The notes under the pieces: generated by a model
Seen by the model: only the letters and a program-made list of their open reading frames with translations
What the model was told of the DNA's origin: nothing
Databases searched by the model: none
Program-made: the position numbers and the translations under genes
In this document: piece by piece, positions 1 to 8,310 of the stretch
How positions within the stretch are numbered: the first letter of the stretch is position 1
Layout: each line of letters starts with the position of its first letter
Assembly (NCBI RefSeq): GCF_030163755.1
Contig: NZ_JASJOE010000003.1
Location: 55,383 to 119,382, forward strand
Source: Roseicyclus amphidinii
GTDB lineage: Bacteria; Pseudomonadota; Alphaproteobacteria; Rhodobacterales; Rhodobacteraceae
Length of the DNA stretch: 64,000 nucleotides
Direction: 5' to 3'

Positions 1-1
1 C

Positions 2-1237
2 GATCACGGCGCGCCCGCCCCGAGGCAAGCGACCCCGACTTTCGACGAAGCAATACGGACCGTCGCCGCCCGGATGCAGAGCCGGATCGACCGCACCGCG
101 CGGATCAGGACCTCGCGGCCGTCCTTCGACGCCTGGCTGACGCGGTCCTCGGCCGATCTGGCGATCCTGACCGCCGACCTGCCGACCGGCCCCTACATCC
201 ATGCCGGGGTTCCCTGGTTCTCCGTGCCCTTCGGGCGCGACGGGCTGATCACCGCGCTGCAGACGCTGTGGCTTGATGCCGAGCTGGCGGGCGGCGTGCT
301 CGACTTTCTGGCCGCAACGCAGGCGCGCACGTTCGATGCCTTCTGCGACGCGGAACCCGGCAAGATCCTGCACGAGCATCGCAACGGCGAGCTGGCCCGC
401 ACCGGGGCGGTGCCGTTCCACCACTATTACGGCGGCATCGACCAGACGCTTCTGTTCGTCGTGCTGGCCCATGCCCACTGGACACGCACCGGCGACAGGG
501 ACCGCCTGCAGCGACTTCTGCCCGCGATCCGCGCCACGCTGGTCTGGGCCGCCGAGTATGGCGACAGGGACGGCGACGGCTTGATCGAATACGCCCGTTC
601 CGCCGAAACCGGTCTGCGCAACCAGGGATGGAAGGTTTCCGACGATGCCGTCTTCCATGCCGATGGTGCGCTCTGCGCGAGCCCTGTCGCCCTCGTCGAG
701 GTTCAAGGCCATTACGCCGCCGCCTTGCGGCGGCTGGCCGATGCGCTGGTCGACAGGGTCGACGCCGCTTTCTGGGACGACGACCCGGGCCCCTATTGCA
801 TCGCGCTCGATGCGGAACATGTGCCGGTCCGGGTCTCGACCTCGAACGCGGGCCACCTGCCCTGTTTCGGGGCCGCCCTGCCGCAGCGGCTGGATCGCCT
901 GCCCGAGCTGTGGTGCGGCCTGCCGCGCAGGGAGACCGCGCAGCCCGTGGCCTTCCCCTCGGCCTGGGCGCCGCAGGCCTGGGCGGCGGGCGCGCCCTTT
1001 CTGTGCCTGCAGGCCTGTCTCGGGATAGAGATCGACGGGCCAGCCCGGCAGATCCGTATCACCGACCCGGTTTTGCCCGCGGATATCGACTGGCTCGATG
1101 TGACCGACCTGCGCGTCGGGGATTGCTGCGCGCGGCTGAGGTTCCGGCGCAAGGAAGGCCGAAGGGCCGAGCTGGAGATCCTCGCAGCCGATCCCGCGCT
1201 CGACATCCGGCTGGAGACGGCGCGCGGCAGCCCCTGA
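2..1237 (+). CDS. Glycogen debranching enzyme (amylo-alpha-1,6-glucosidase type), 5' end outside window, internal segments missing
   Basis: The frame is open from the first base, so the gene begins upstream; the ATG at 74 is internal. The visible part matches the C-terminal (alpha/alpha)6 glucosidase domain of bacterial debranching enzymes, which hydrolyse alpha-1,6 branches of glycogen-like glucans: IHAGVPWFSVPFGRDG, GKILHEHRNGE, FHHYYGGIDQT, DGDGLIEYA, TSNAGH, LPELWCGLPRR and SAWAPQAWAAGAPFL appear in family order. Two stretches normally present are absent: about 20 residues between EVQGHYAAALRR and the VDAAFWDDD segment, and about 60-80 residues between SNAGH and LPELWCG, which in relatives carry the conserved SVWPHDN active-site segment. 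Both losses keep the frame. It is either a decaying gene or a divergent, probably inactive relative. Family call is firm; activity is doubtful. Confidence 0.75.
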   Translation, partial: DHGAPAPRQATPTFDEAIRTVAARMQSRIDRTARIRTSRPSFDAWLTRSSADLAILTADLPTGPYIHAGVPWFSVPFGRDGLITALQTLWLDAELAGGVLDFLAATQARTFDAFCDAEPGKILHEHRNGELARTGAVPFHHYYGGIDQTLLFVVLAHAHWTRTGDRDRLQRLLPAIRATLVWAAEYGDRDGDGLIEYARSAETGLRNQGWKVSDDAVFHADGALCASPVALVEVQGHYAAALRRLADALVDRVDAAFWDDDPGPYCIALDAEHVPVRVSTSNAGHLPCFGAALPQRLDRLPELWCGLPRRETAQPVAFPSAWAPQAWAAGAPFLCLQACLGIEIDGPARQIRITDPVLPADIDWLDVTDLRVGDCCARLRFRRKEGRRAELEILAADPALDIRLETARGSP

Positions 1238-1253
1238 GCCACACCGCCACCGG

Positions 1254-2975
1254 TCAGCGTCGCGCGAGCAGGGCGGACAGGGCGCTCCAGCCCCGCGTGT
1301 TGAGGATATCGTCCGCCGACAGCCAGCCGCGACGGGCCTGATCCATGCCGTAGCGGATGTTGCCCAGCCCTCCGGTTGAATGGGCGTCGGTAGAAAGCGC
1401 GATCTTCACGCCGTGGTCTGCCGCCATCCGGCAATGCACGTCACTCAGGTCAAGCCGGATCGGGTTGGCGTTCAATTCCAGCGCGCAGCCCTGGTCGGCG
1501 GCGGACTTCACGATCCGCTCCATGTCCAACGCTATCCCCTTTCGCTGGCCGATCTGTCGCCCCGTCGTGTGGCCGATGACATGGACGTGGGCGTTCTCCA
1601 TCGCGCGCAGGATGCGCTCGGTCTGGTCCTCTTCGTCGAGGTCGAAATGGGAATGGACCGACGCGACCACGAGATCGAGCCTGTCGAGCAGATCGTCCGA
1701 AAAATCCAGCGTGCCGTCCTCGAGGATGTCCACCTCGCAGCCCGCCAGCAGACGGAAGCCGTCAAACCTCTCGTTCAACGCGGCGATGCTTTCGATCTGC
1801 GCGTCCAGATCCCCCTCGCTCAACCCGCCGGCCTGGGTCTGGCGTTTCGAATGGTCGGTGATGGCGAGGTAATCGTAACCCCGCTCCTGCGCCGCTTCGG
1901 CCATCTCGCGGAGCGTGTTCTTCCCGTCCGAGGCATCGCTGTGGCAATGCAGGTCGCCCTTCAGGTCGTCCAGCTTGACCAGCGCGGGCAATTCGCCCTT
2001 CTCCGCCGCCGTGATCTCGCCGCGGTCCTCGCGCAGGACGGGCGCGATCCACGGCAGGCCGATCCGGTCGTAGACCTCTTCCTCGGTGTCGCCCGCGACG
2101 CGGGTTTCGCCGTCGAACAGCCCGTATTCGTTGAGTTTCAGGTCACGGTCCTGCGCCCGTCTGCGGCCTGCGATGTTATGCGCCCTGGAGCCGGTGAAAT
2201 AGTGCATCGCCGCGCCCCAGCTGGCCTTCGGGATCACGCGCAGATCCACGTTCAGGCCCGAACGCAACCTTACCGTCGAGCGGGTCTTGCCCTGCGAAAT
2301 CACCTCCTCCACCTCGTCATGGTCGACGAACCGGTCGATGATCGCGCCACCGTCCTCGCCAGCGGCGAGAATGTCGAGATCGCCCACCGTCTCCTTGCGG
2401 CGGCGGTAGCTGCCCGCGATCTCGGCCTTGTCCACGCCGTCGATCCGCCTGATCCACTTCACGAGCGGCTCGGCGAAATCCTCGGCCACGTCCAGCCGGA
2501 AACGGCGCTCGCCGGTATCCTTCTCTTCCAGCGCGTCGCGGATCCTGGCCTGCGTCTTGTCGCCGAACCCGTCCACATCGGCGACCCGCCCCGCCTCGGC
2601 GGCCTCCGCCAACTCGTCGAGCGAGGCGAGCCCGAGCGCCTCGAACAGCGCACGGGCGCGTTTCGGCCCGATGCCGGGGATGCGCGTGGCCTCGACGATG
2701 GCCTCGGGCACCTCTCCGGACAGGTCTTCGAGCAGCGGCAGCTCTCCGGTCCGGACGATCTCGGCGATCTTGCCGGCAAGGTCCTCGCCGATATCGGGCA
2801 GGTCGGACAGATCCTCCCCCTCCTCGACCCGGTCGGCGATCGCGCGGCTCTGGTCGCGGATCGTGGCGGCGGCGTTGCGATAGGCCCGCACCCGGAACCG
2901 GTTGGCGTCCTGCACCTCGAGCAGGTCTGCGACATGGTCGAAGATCGACGCGATCTCGCTGTTATGCACCGGCAT
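1254..2975 (-). CDS. polX: DNA polymerase/3'-5' exonuclease PolX (family X polymerase with PHP domain)
   Basis: 573 residues, the usual length of bacterial PolX. A helix-hairpin-helix-rich N-terminal part (IPGIGPKRA near 99-107) is followed by the nucleotidyltransferase core with GSYRRRK and the metal-binding GDLD at about 198-201 and VDLRV near 243. A C-terminal PHP phosphoesterase domain starts at about 341 (DLHCHSDASDG, then ITDHS and a late STDAH). Family members fill short gaps and process 3' ends in base excision repair. The stop of the upstream ligase lies only 14 bases before this start, so ligase and polymerase are almost certainly cotranscribed as a gap-fill-and-seal pair. The C terminus lies 16 bases from the convergent debranching gene. 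Confidence 0.93.
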   Translation of the reverse strand: MPVHNSEIASIFDHVADLLEVQDANRFRVRAYRNAAATIRDQSRAIADRVEEGEDLSDLPDIGEDLAGKIAEIVRTGELPLLEDLSGEVPEAIVEATRIPGIGPKRARALFEALGLASLDELAEAAEAGRVADVDGFGDKTQARIRDALEEKDTGERRFRLDVAEDFAEPLVKWIRRIDGVDKAEIAGSYRRRKETVGDLDILAAGEDGGAIIDRFVDHDEVEEVISQGKTRSTVRLRSGLNVDLRVIPKASWGAAMHYFTGSRAHNIAGRRRAQDRDLKLNEYGLFDGETRVAGDTEEEVYDRIGLPWIAPVLREDRGEITAAEKGELPALVKLDDLKGDLHCHSDASDGKNTLREMAEAAQERGYDYLAITDHSKRQTQAGGLSEGDLDAQIESIAALNERFDGFRLLAGCEVDILEDGTLDFSDDLLDRLDLVVASVHSHFDLDEEDQTERILRAMENAHVHVIGHTTGRQIGQRKGIALDMERIVKSAADQGCALELNANPIRLDLSDVHCRMAADHGVKIALSTDAHSTGGLGNIRYGMDQARRGWLSADDILNTRGWSALSALLARR

Positions 2976-2989
2976 CCGCGCCCCCTTTC

Positions 2990-4981
2990 TCAGTCCAGCA
3001 TCTGGCGAAAGCCCGCCTCGTCCAGCATCTCGACGCCCGCCTCTTGGGCCTCATCGCGTTTCGAGCCGGGATCGGAACCGACGACCACGAAATCGGTCTG
3101 CCCGCTCACGCGCGATGTCACGCGCCCGCCCCGGCGTTCGATCTCCTCGGTGGCCTCCGCGCGGGTCCAGTTTTCCAGCGCCCCGGTCAGGACGAAACTC
3201 TTGCCCTCGAGGGCGTCACTCTCGCGCTGCAGGGGTTGGGGGCTGACACCCGCCGCAAGGATGCGGTCGATCACCCCGGCGTTGCGCGCCTCGGCAAGGA
3301 AGGCCGCGACGCTTTCCGCTGTCTCGGGGCCGATCCCCTCGATCTCCGCGATGTCGGTCGTCGAGGCCGCCCGCAGCGCCTCAAGCGTGCCGAAGGCCCG
3401 CGCAAGACGCCGCGCAACGTCATGGCCCGCGTGGCGGATGCCCAGCGCCACGAGGAACCGGTCAAGCGGCACCTGCTGCCGGTGGTGTATCGCGTCGACA
3501 AGCGCGGTGGCGGAGGTCTCCGCGACCCCGTCCAGCCTGACGATCTCGTCCACCGTAAGATCGTAAAGGTCCGCGACATCCTCGACCAATCCGCGCGCGA
3601 CCAGTTGTGCGGCGGTCTTTTCACCAAGCCCGTCGATATCCATCGCCTGCCGTGACCCGTAATGCACCAGCCGGGCCGTCACCTGCGCCGGGCAGGCGAT
3701 GCCGGCGGGGCAATAGGCCCGCGGCCCATGCCGCTCCACCTTGGCCCCGCAGGAGGGGCATCGCTCGGGCATCTCGAAGGGATCGGAGCGTTCGACGCCG
3801 GGCTTGGGCACGCGCTCCGCCACCTCGGGGATCACGTCGCCCGCCCGCTCGATCCGCACGGTGTCGCCCACGCGCAGGTCCTTGCGATGCACCTCCTCGA
3901 TGGTGTGGAGCGTGGCGCGAGCCACCGTGACCCCGCCCACATCGACCGGGTCGAGCAGCGCCACCGGGGTCAGCGCCCCGGTGCGCCCGACGCCCACGAC
4001 GATATCGGTGATGCGCGTCTCGCCGGTGCGGGGCGCGAATTTCCATGCGATAGCCCAGCGCGGGCTGCGGCTGCGCGTGCCCAGCGCCGCGCGGGTGTCG
4101 CGGCGGTCGAGCTTCAGGACGATCCCGTCGATCTCGAACTCGAAATCGTCGCGCAAGCCGGCCTGCGCGTCATGAAACGCCGCCGCCTCCGCCGCGGTCT
4201 CGCAACGCTTGCGCGCGCCCATGACAGGCAGGCCGAGGGCCGCGAGCCGGTCCAGCAGGTCGCCTTGCGTCGGCGCCGCGTCGGTGTCGATGCCGGTTGC
4301 GTCGTAGAAGGTCACGGCAAGGCGGGTGTCTTCGGCCGCCGAGGGGTCGTGCCGCCGCAAAAGCCCCGCCGCCGCGTTGCGCGGATTGGCGAAAGGCTCC
4401 TCTCCACGCTGCACACGCGCCTTGTTGAGCCTCTGGAACGCAGGGTTCGGCAAGATCGCCTCGCCCCGGACGGCAAGATGCTCCGGCGGGTCCGCGGCCC
4501 TGTCGAGGCGCAGCGGCAGGGCGCGGATGGTGCGCATCGTGTGGCTGATCTCCTCGCCGGTCTGCCCGTCCCCGCGGGTCGAGGCCCGCAGGAACCGGCC
4601 ACCTTGGTAGACCACTTCCACCGACAGCCCGTCGAATTTCGGCTCGGCCAGGACGACCGCCGCGCCGGTCTCGTCGCGGAGCCGGTCGAAGAACGCCGCG
4701 ATCTCGTCCTCCTCGCGCACCGCGCGCAGGCTGAGCATCGGCGAAACATGGTCGACCTTTTCAAGGTCCGAGACCGCCTTTGCCCCCACGCGCTGCGTGG
4801 GCGATGTCTCGGTCACGAGGTCGGGGTGGTCTTGCTCCAGCTCGTCCAGCTCGGACAGCATCCGGTCATACTCCGCGTCCGAGATCTCGGGCGCGTTCTC
4901 GACGTGGTAGAGCCGGTCATGCCGGATGATGGCCGCGCGCAACTCCGCGATCCGCTCTTGCGCATCCGGCGTGTCGGACAT
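2990..4981 (-). CDS. ligA: NAD-dependent DNA ligase, second copy (accessory LigA)
   Basis: 663 residues, starting at MSDTPDAQE; an upstream extension is ignored because GGAGG lies about 9 bases before this ATG. It seals 3'-OH/5'-phosphate nicks using NAD+. Visible are the adenylation lysine in KFDG (about K115), the DGIVLKL segment, the four-cysteine zinc finger (CPSCG and CPAGIACPAQ), tandem HhH motifs and a C-terminal BRCT domain (GKSFVLTGALENWTRAEA). A longer LigA lies at 24777-27074 next to recG and is probably the replicative enzyme. This copy is shorter, lacks that protein's Ala-rich insertion, and is coupled to polX in the stress block, so I infer a repair role. It follows a 78-codon membrane-protein gene by 41 bases. 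Confidence 0.93.
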   Translation of the reverse strand: MSDTPDAQERIAELRAAIIRHDRLYHVENAPEISDAEYDRMLSELDELEQDHPDLVTETSPTQRVGAKAVSDLEKVDHVSPMLSLRAVREEDEIAAFFDRLRDETGAAVVLAEPKFDGLSVEVVYQGGRFLRASTRGDGQTGEEISHTMRTIRALPLRLDRAADPPEHLAVRGEAILPNPAFQRLNKARVQRGEEPFANPRNAAAGLLRRHDPSAAEDTRLAVTFYDATGIDTDAAPTQGDLLDRLAALGLPVMGARKRCETAAEAAAFHDAQAGLRDDFEFEIDGIVLKLDRRDTRAALGTRSRSPRWAIAWKFAPRTGETRITDIVVGVGRTGALTPVALLDPVDVGGVTVARATLHTIEEVHRKDLRVGDTVRIERAGDVIPEVAERVPKPGVERSDPFEMPERCPSCGAKVERHGPRAYCPAGIACPAQVTARLVHYGSRQAMDIDGLGEKTAAQLVARGLVEDVADLYDLTVDEIVRLDGVAETSATALVDAIHHRQQVPLDRFLVALGIRHAGHDVARRLARAFGTLEALRAASTTDIAEIEGIGPETAESVAAFLAEARNAGVIDRILAAGVSPQPLQRESDALEGKSFVLTGALENWTRAEATEEIERRGGRVTSRVSGQTDFVVVGSDPGSKRDEAQEAGVEMLDEAGFRQMLD

Positions 4982-5022
4982 GTCACCGCTCCCTCCGGGT
5001 TTTGCTGCGAGCATCCGCGCGA

Positions 5023-5259
5023 TCACATCGGCGCGGCGGGATACGCGGCGGGATACCGGGGCCAGGCAACGGCCAGCAGGCCCAGCCAGAACAGCACGAG
5101 GATCAGCAAGGCGAGCGTCGCTGCCACGCCGCTGGGCGCGCAGGACCACCCCCCGCCCCTGCGGTAGAACCCGCGCCCGCGGGTGTGGGGCCAAGCGAGC
5201 CAGCCTGCCACGGCAAGGACAAGCAGCACGACGAACAACCAGAACCAGACGGCACCCAT
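5023..5259 (-). CDS. Small two-helix membrane protein, unknown function
   Basis: 78 residues from the ATG at 5259, chosen because AAGGAG lies just upstream; longer reading frames are read-through. Two hydrophobic helices (about 4-23 and 46-67) flank a short basic Gly/Arg-rich loop with a single Cys, and the C terminus is Pro/Ala-rich. No known family recognised. It ends 41 bases before the accessory ligA, same strand, and may be the first gene of a transcript with ligA and polX. Its position in a block of stress-type genes suggests an envelope-stress role, but nothing in the sequence proves it. Confidence 0.7.
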   Translation of the reverse strand: MGAVWFWLFVVLLVLAVAGWLAWPHTRGRGFYRRGGGWSCAPSGVAATLALLILVLFWLGLLAVAWPRYPAAYPAAPM

Positions 5260-5368
5260 GGTCTTTCTCCTTTTCGATCCTGCACCCTGCGACCGCCATC
5301 CGGGCAGATGGTGGCAACGCCGCCCCTCAGGGCAGGCTCGCGCCCCGAGCAAACGCCGCATCGGCAAT

Positions 5369-5434
5369 CGGCCGGACGGTCTGGCCAAGGCGAAGTCCGG
5401 TGTCGCCCAACACGGTGCGGATGCCGTCCGGCCG
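5369..5434. repeat. 11-bp inverted repeat in intergenic spacer
   Basis: CGGCCGGACGG at 5369-5379 is matched by its reverse complement at 5424-5434, with 44 bases between. It lies between the DUF892 gene stop and the 78-codon membrane-protein gene. The arms are GC-rich and there is no T-run, so it could be a processing or partial terminator structure; function unknown. Confidence 0.4.
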
Positions 5435-5483
5435 GTGCATCCGCTTACCCCGATGCGCCGCGTCCTGCCCAGTGCGACCCACT

Positions 5484-5972
5484 TCAGGCAGCGGCGCGGT
5501 TCACGGTCCGCTCGGCAAGGTCGGTCAACCGCGCGTCGGTGTCCTTGTCATCCTCGAGGATCGCGGCAAGCGTGGTCGCATCATGCTTGTGCCCCAACTG
5601 CTCGGCCCAACTGGCCAGCGTGCCGAGCACGGCCATCTCGTAATGCTCCATCCGCTGCAGCGACGCGATCAGCCCCGCGTCCCTCAGCGTGCCGTCCTCG
5701 ATCGTCTCCGCCCATTTCCCGGTTTCCGAGATCAGCGCCGCCATCGACCTGTCGGAATGCGCGTCGGCGTCCGCGTCATGGGCACGCAACAGATCGGCCA
5801 ACCGGTCGCGGTGCTGTTCGGTCCTGTCCCGGTGCGCGCGGATCAGGTCCACGAGGTCGTTGTCCGTGGCCTTGTCGGCGAAACGGCCGAGGCTTCGGGC
5901 CATCTGGTCCTCGACCGATGCCATCTCCGACAACTCGCTCAGATACATGTCTTGAAAGCTCATGGGTGTCAT
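5484..5972 (-). CDS. DUF892 / YciF-type ferritin-like stress protein
   Basis: 162 residues starting at MTPMSFQDMYLSEL; GGAGG lies 8 bases before this ATG. The helical sequence with LSELSEMASVEDQM, LVDLIRAHRDRTEQHRDRL and ASLQRMEHYEMAVLGTLASWAEQLG fits the YciE/YciF family, ferritin-like four-helix bundles with Glu/His metal ligands that are induced by general stress in many proteobacteria. Their biochemical activity is not established. An ECF-type promoter motif (GCAAC, 17 bases, CGTT) ends about 31 bases upstream of the start. The gene stands alone between two intergenic spacers, though read-through to the downstream membrane gene, ligA and polX is possible. Confidence 0.85.
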   Translation of the reverse strand: MTPMSFQDMYLSELSEMASVEDQMARSLGRFADKATDNDLVDLIRAHRDRTEQHRDRLADLLRAHDADADAHSDRSMAALISETGKWAETIEDGTLRDAGLIASLQRMEHYEMAVLGTLASWAEQLGHKHDATTLAAILEDDKDTDARLTDLAERTVNRAAA

Positions 5973-6003
5973 TGCCCTGTCCTCCATTCTCTGACGGGAA
6001 AGC

Positions 6004-6029
6004 AACGTCGGCCTTGCCGGGTGCGTTGC
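6004..6029 (-). promoter_or_regulatory. ECF-sigma-type promoter motif upstream of the DUF892 gene
   Basis: On the minus strand GCAAC (6029-6025), 17-base spacer, CGTT (6007-6004), ending 31 bases before the DUF892 ATG. It resembles the alphaproteobacterial EcfG consensus GGAAC-N16/17-CGTT with one change. Four further copies occur in this block, and an ECF sigma factor gene lies at 8825-9367. Confidence 0.5.
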
Positions 6030-6047
6030 AGCATCGGGCCGATCGCC

Positions 6048-6362
6048 CTACCGCGGCATCCGGCGCTTCTGCGGCTTGCGGATGATCCAGACCGCGGCGC
6101 CCAGCGCGGGCAGCACGGCGACCAGAACGGTCACCCCGGCGGCCAGCGGCCCTGCCATCGTGCCCTGCGGCAGAAGCGTTGCACCCGCCCAGAGGGCGAG
6201 CATGAACGCCACGCCGCCCACCAGCGCGAAGACCGAGGTGAACAGCAGGTAGGCCGCGACGGGCTTCAGCCTGTCGTGCTTGATCTGCTGCGAGATCGGC
6301 CAGAACAGCACCAGAAGCACGATCGGCGCGATCCAGACGAGCGGGTTGAGCGTGGCGGCCAT
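6048..6362 (-). CDS. Small integral membrane protein, unknown function
   Basis: 104 residues from the ATG at 6362, with AAAGGAG 7 bases upstream. Three hydrophobic helices are visible (about 9-23, 38-60 and 69-92); the C terminus is basic (RKPQKRRMPR). No family recognised. It starts 44 bases after the glutaredoxin-MauE fusion gene stops, on the same strand, and is probably cotranscribed with it and mgtC from the promoter before mgtC. Confidence 0.7.
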   Translation of the reverse strand: MAATLNPLVWIAPIVLLVLFWPISQQIKHDRLKPVAAYLLFTSVFALVGGVAFMLALWAGATLLPQGTMAGPLAAGVTVLVAVLPALGAAVWIIRKPQKRRMPR

Positions 6363-6406
6363 CTTGGTCTCCTTTCCTTGCCATGGTGGGCCCGTGCCGC
6401 TGCCGG

Positions 6407-7174
6407 TCAGACCGCGAGAAGCGCCTTCAGCGGCATCCAGATCCCCATGAGCATCATCATGAGGCTTTCGGTCAGCGACACGGCACCCAGCGGCACCGAG
6501 GAATCGCCACCCACGCAGGCGCATTTCAACTCGCGCCCCTCGAGGTAGACCGCCTTGAAGATGCTGACCGCGCCCACCGTCCCGATGAACAGCGCGATGG
6601 GGCCGGACAGCCAGACCAACACGCCCGCCGTCATCAGGATACCCGCCGCGGCCTCGGCGAAAGGGTAGATGCGGCCATAGGGCACCCAGCGCCGCGCGAG
6701 CAGGTCGTAGTTCAGGAACATGGTCGAGAAGCTTTCGACATCCTGCAGCTTCTGCAGGGCGAGAAAGGTCATCGAGAGCGCCACGAACCACTCCGCGGCG
6801 CGCAGGGTCAGGAGGGATTGATACTGGTGCCACGACAGCCCCAGCGCCAGCAGCGCCGCGACCGCGAAGATGGCGATGACGGGCGTGTAACGCGTGTCGC
6901 TCTGCTCCTCCTCCGGCGGGTCGATGCCGAAATGGATGCGCAGATCGTCATGGCCGCCGATCCGCTCGCCGCCGATGAAGGTCTGGGGCGTCGTCTCGAC
7001 CCCGAGGCGGTCCATGAAGGCCTGGGTCTCCTCGCGGGTGCGGAGGGGATGGTCCTCCACTTCGTAGCCCTGCCGTTCCAGAAGGTCCTTCGACTTCAAC
7101 CCGTAAGGGCAGAGATGATCGGGCATCACCATGCGGTAGAGCTGGGCGGTTCTTGGGTCCGTGTGCTGTATCAT
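6407..7174 (-). CDS. Glutaredoxin-MauE/DoxX-like membrane redox fusion protein
   Basis: 255 residues from MIQHTDP; the start is uncertain because no strong ribosome site is seen and a longer frame reaches 7216. Residues 1-85 are glutaredoxin-like with LCPYGLKSKDLLERQG (one Cys in the CxxC position), TTPQTFIGGERIGG (cis-Pro and glutathione-binding features). From about 105 onward four hydrophobic helices resemble MauE/DoxX redox-associated membrane proteins, ending with a CAC motif in LKCACVGG. The N-terminal part should lie in the cytoplasm, passing electrons to or from the membrane Cys pair. mgtC ends 55 bases upstream and a small membrane-protein gene follows. Disulfide or thiol homeostasis under stress is inferred. 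Confidence 0.75.
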   Translation of the reverse strand: MIQHTDPRTAQLYRMVMPDHLCPYGLKSKDLLERQGYEVEDHPLRTREETQAFMDRLGVETTPQTFIGGERIGGHDDLRIHFGIDPPEEEQSDTRYTPVIAIFAVAALLALGLSWHQYQSLLTLRAAEWFVALSMTFLALQKLQDVESFSTMFLNYDLLARRWVPYGRIYPFAEAAAGILMTAGVLVWLSGPIALFIGTVGAVSIFKAVYLEGRELKCACVGGDSSVPLGAVSLTESLMMMLMGIWMPLKALLAV

Positions 7175-7228
7175 GTGGCGGAGTCGACCAGACCGGCGCG
7201 CCGAGGTCGCTAACATGCGTCAAGTCGG

Positions 7229-7726
7229 CTACCCGCGATCCCCCCGGCCCGCCCGCGTCCCGAGCGCGCGCTCCAGCGCCTTGAGAAACCGGATGATGAC
7301 AAGGGCGAGCCCCGTCGCCATGGCCGCCAGCAGCCATAGGCCAAGCCCGCAGGCAAGCCCCACGGCCCCGGCCAGCCACATGCCCGCGCCGGTCGTCAGG
7401 CCCCTCACCTCTCCGCGTGCGAAGATGATCAGCCCGGCGGCCAGAAAGGCCACCCCTTGCGTCACCGCCTCGATAAGGCGGATCGGATCGGCCCGGATAT
7501 GCGCGCCATGTTCTCGGGTCATGTCGAGGACCGACAGCATCACGAGGCTGTAGAGGCAGGCCGCCAGCCCGATGAGCATATGCGTTCTGAGCCCCGCCGA
7601 CTTGTCGACAAGCTCGCGCTCCATCCCGATCAGGCCGGTCAGCACGATGGCCCCGGCCAGCCGCAGCGCGATCACCTGCCAGGCCATGACGGGATCGCCC
7701 GCCAGTTCGTTCAGCACCGTCTCCAT
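7229..7726 (-). CDS. MgtC/SapB family membrane protein
   Basis: 165 residues with the typical MgtC N-terminal pattern: hydrophobic helix, LTGLIGMERELVDKSAGLRTHMLIGLAACLY, then GVAFLAAGLIIF and RGLTTGAGMWLAGAVGLACG. About five transmembrane helices. Relatives affect magnesium starvation, F-ATPase control and survival under stress; a bona fide transport activity is not established. It is shorter than the roughly 230-residue forms because the C-terminal soluble domain is absent, a common variant. It is the first gene of a minus-strand group with the glutaredoxin-MauE gene, and a GCAAC-N16-CGTT motif ends 11 bases before the start. Confidence 0.88.
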   Translation of the reverse strand: METVLNELAGDPVMAWQVIALRLAGAIVLTGLIGMERELVDKSAGLRTHMLIGLAACLYSLVMLSVLDMTREHGAHIRADPIRLIEAVTQGVAFLAAGLIIFARGEVRGLTTGAGMWLAGAVGLACGLGLWLLAAMATGLALVIIRFLKALERALGTRAGRGDRG

Positions 7727-7737
7727 CTCGGCGCATC

Positions 7738-7762
7738 AACGCCCCGGCGGCCACCGCGTTGC
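7738..7762 (-). promoter_or_regulatory. ECF-sigma-type promoter motif upstream of mgtC-like gene
   Basis: Minus strand: GCAAC at 7762-7758, 16-base spacer, CGTT at 7741-7738. The motif ends 11 bases from the annotated ATG, which would leave a very short leader; the true start could be slightly downstream, or the copy could be fortuitous. It is back to back with the plus-strand copy at 7784-7809. Confidence 0.4.
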
Positions 7763-7783
7763 GCAATGCGCTGTTCCGGTGCG

Positions 7784-7809
7784 GCAACACAAGCACGGGT
7801 CGGCGCGTT
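7784..7809 (+). promoter_or_regulatory. ECF-sigma-type promoter motif upstream of 112-codon gene
   Basis: GCAAC at 7784-7788, 17-base spacer, CGTT at 7806-7809, 31 bases before the ATG at 7841. Same motif and spacing as upstream of the DUF892 gene. Confidence 0.5.
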
Positions 7810-7840
7810 GATCCGGTGAAACCGCCAAAGACGATGACCG

Positions 7841-8179
7841 ATGACCAAAGCAGCGCCGACAGACCGGGTTCGGCATGAACCGGACCGCCATTTCGAGGAT
7901 CCCCTCACCCTCGTCGACCGCGACGAGATCGCCTACGAGACGCGGCTCGACATGCTGCAGACATGGCTGTCGCGGCTTGCCGACGGGGCGGCCGCGCGCG
8001 GGTCGCGCGACGAGATCGAGGGGGCCATCCTTGCGCTTGAGGCGCGCTCGAAGCTCAAGATCGACACGCCCGAAGAGCAGCCCGGCACAACGACCTATGG
8101 AGGGGTCGCACGCTCAAATCTCAGGGATTACGGCCTGCGCCGCCTTCTCGCCCGGCTTCGCGGTGTCTTTCGCCGTTAG
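7841..8179 (+). CDS. Small soluble hypothetical protein
   Basis: 112 residues, charged and mostly helical. HFEDPLTLVDRDEIAYETRLDMLQTWLSRL resembles the pattern of short uncharacterised alphaproteobacterial stress-associated proteins (H/F-x-P-x-x-V followed by a K/R-x-x-x-L-x-x-W helix), but I cannot name a domain. No signal peptide or membrane segment; the C terminus is Arg-rich (RRLLARLRGVFRR), which could contact nucleic acid or membrane. Divergent from mgtC; the ECF-type motif at 7784-7809 is its likely promoter. Confidence 0.65.
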   Translation: MTKAAPTDRVRHEPDRHFEDPLTLVDRDEIAYETRLDMLQTWLSRLADGAAARGSRDEIEGAILALEARSKLKIDTPEEQPGTTTYGGVARSNLRDYGLRRLLARLRGVFRR

Positions 8180-8310
8180 CGTGGCCACGGCACCGGGCGC
8201 CCGAAACGCAAGCCGAGCCGGAGGCGGTGTCCGTCCATCACGGGACCGCACCGCGCTCCATGACGGGGGCGGGCAGCCCCCACCGAACCACGACAGAAAG
8301 GGACACAACC

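Noticed and set aside
1380..3566. 728-codon plus-strand reading frame
   Set aside because: Antisense to polX and ligA, which have complete motifs; a GC-driven artefact.
4982..5317. Long N-terminal extension of the accessory ligase
   Set aside because: It overlaps the 78-codon membrane-protein gene in another frame and lacks similarity; GGAGG before the ATG at 4981 decides the start.
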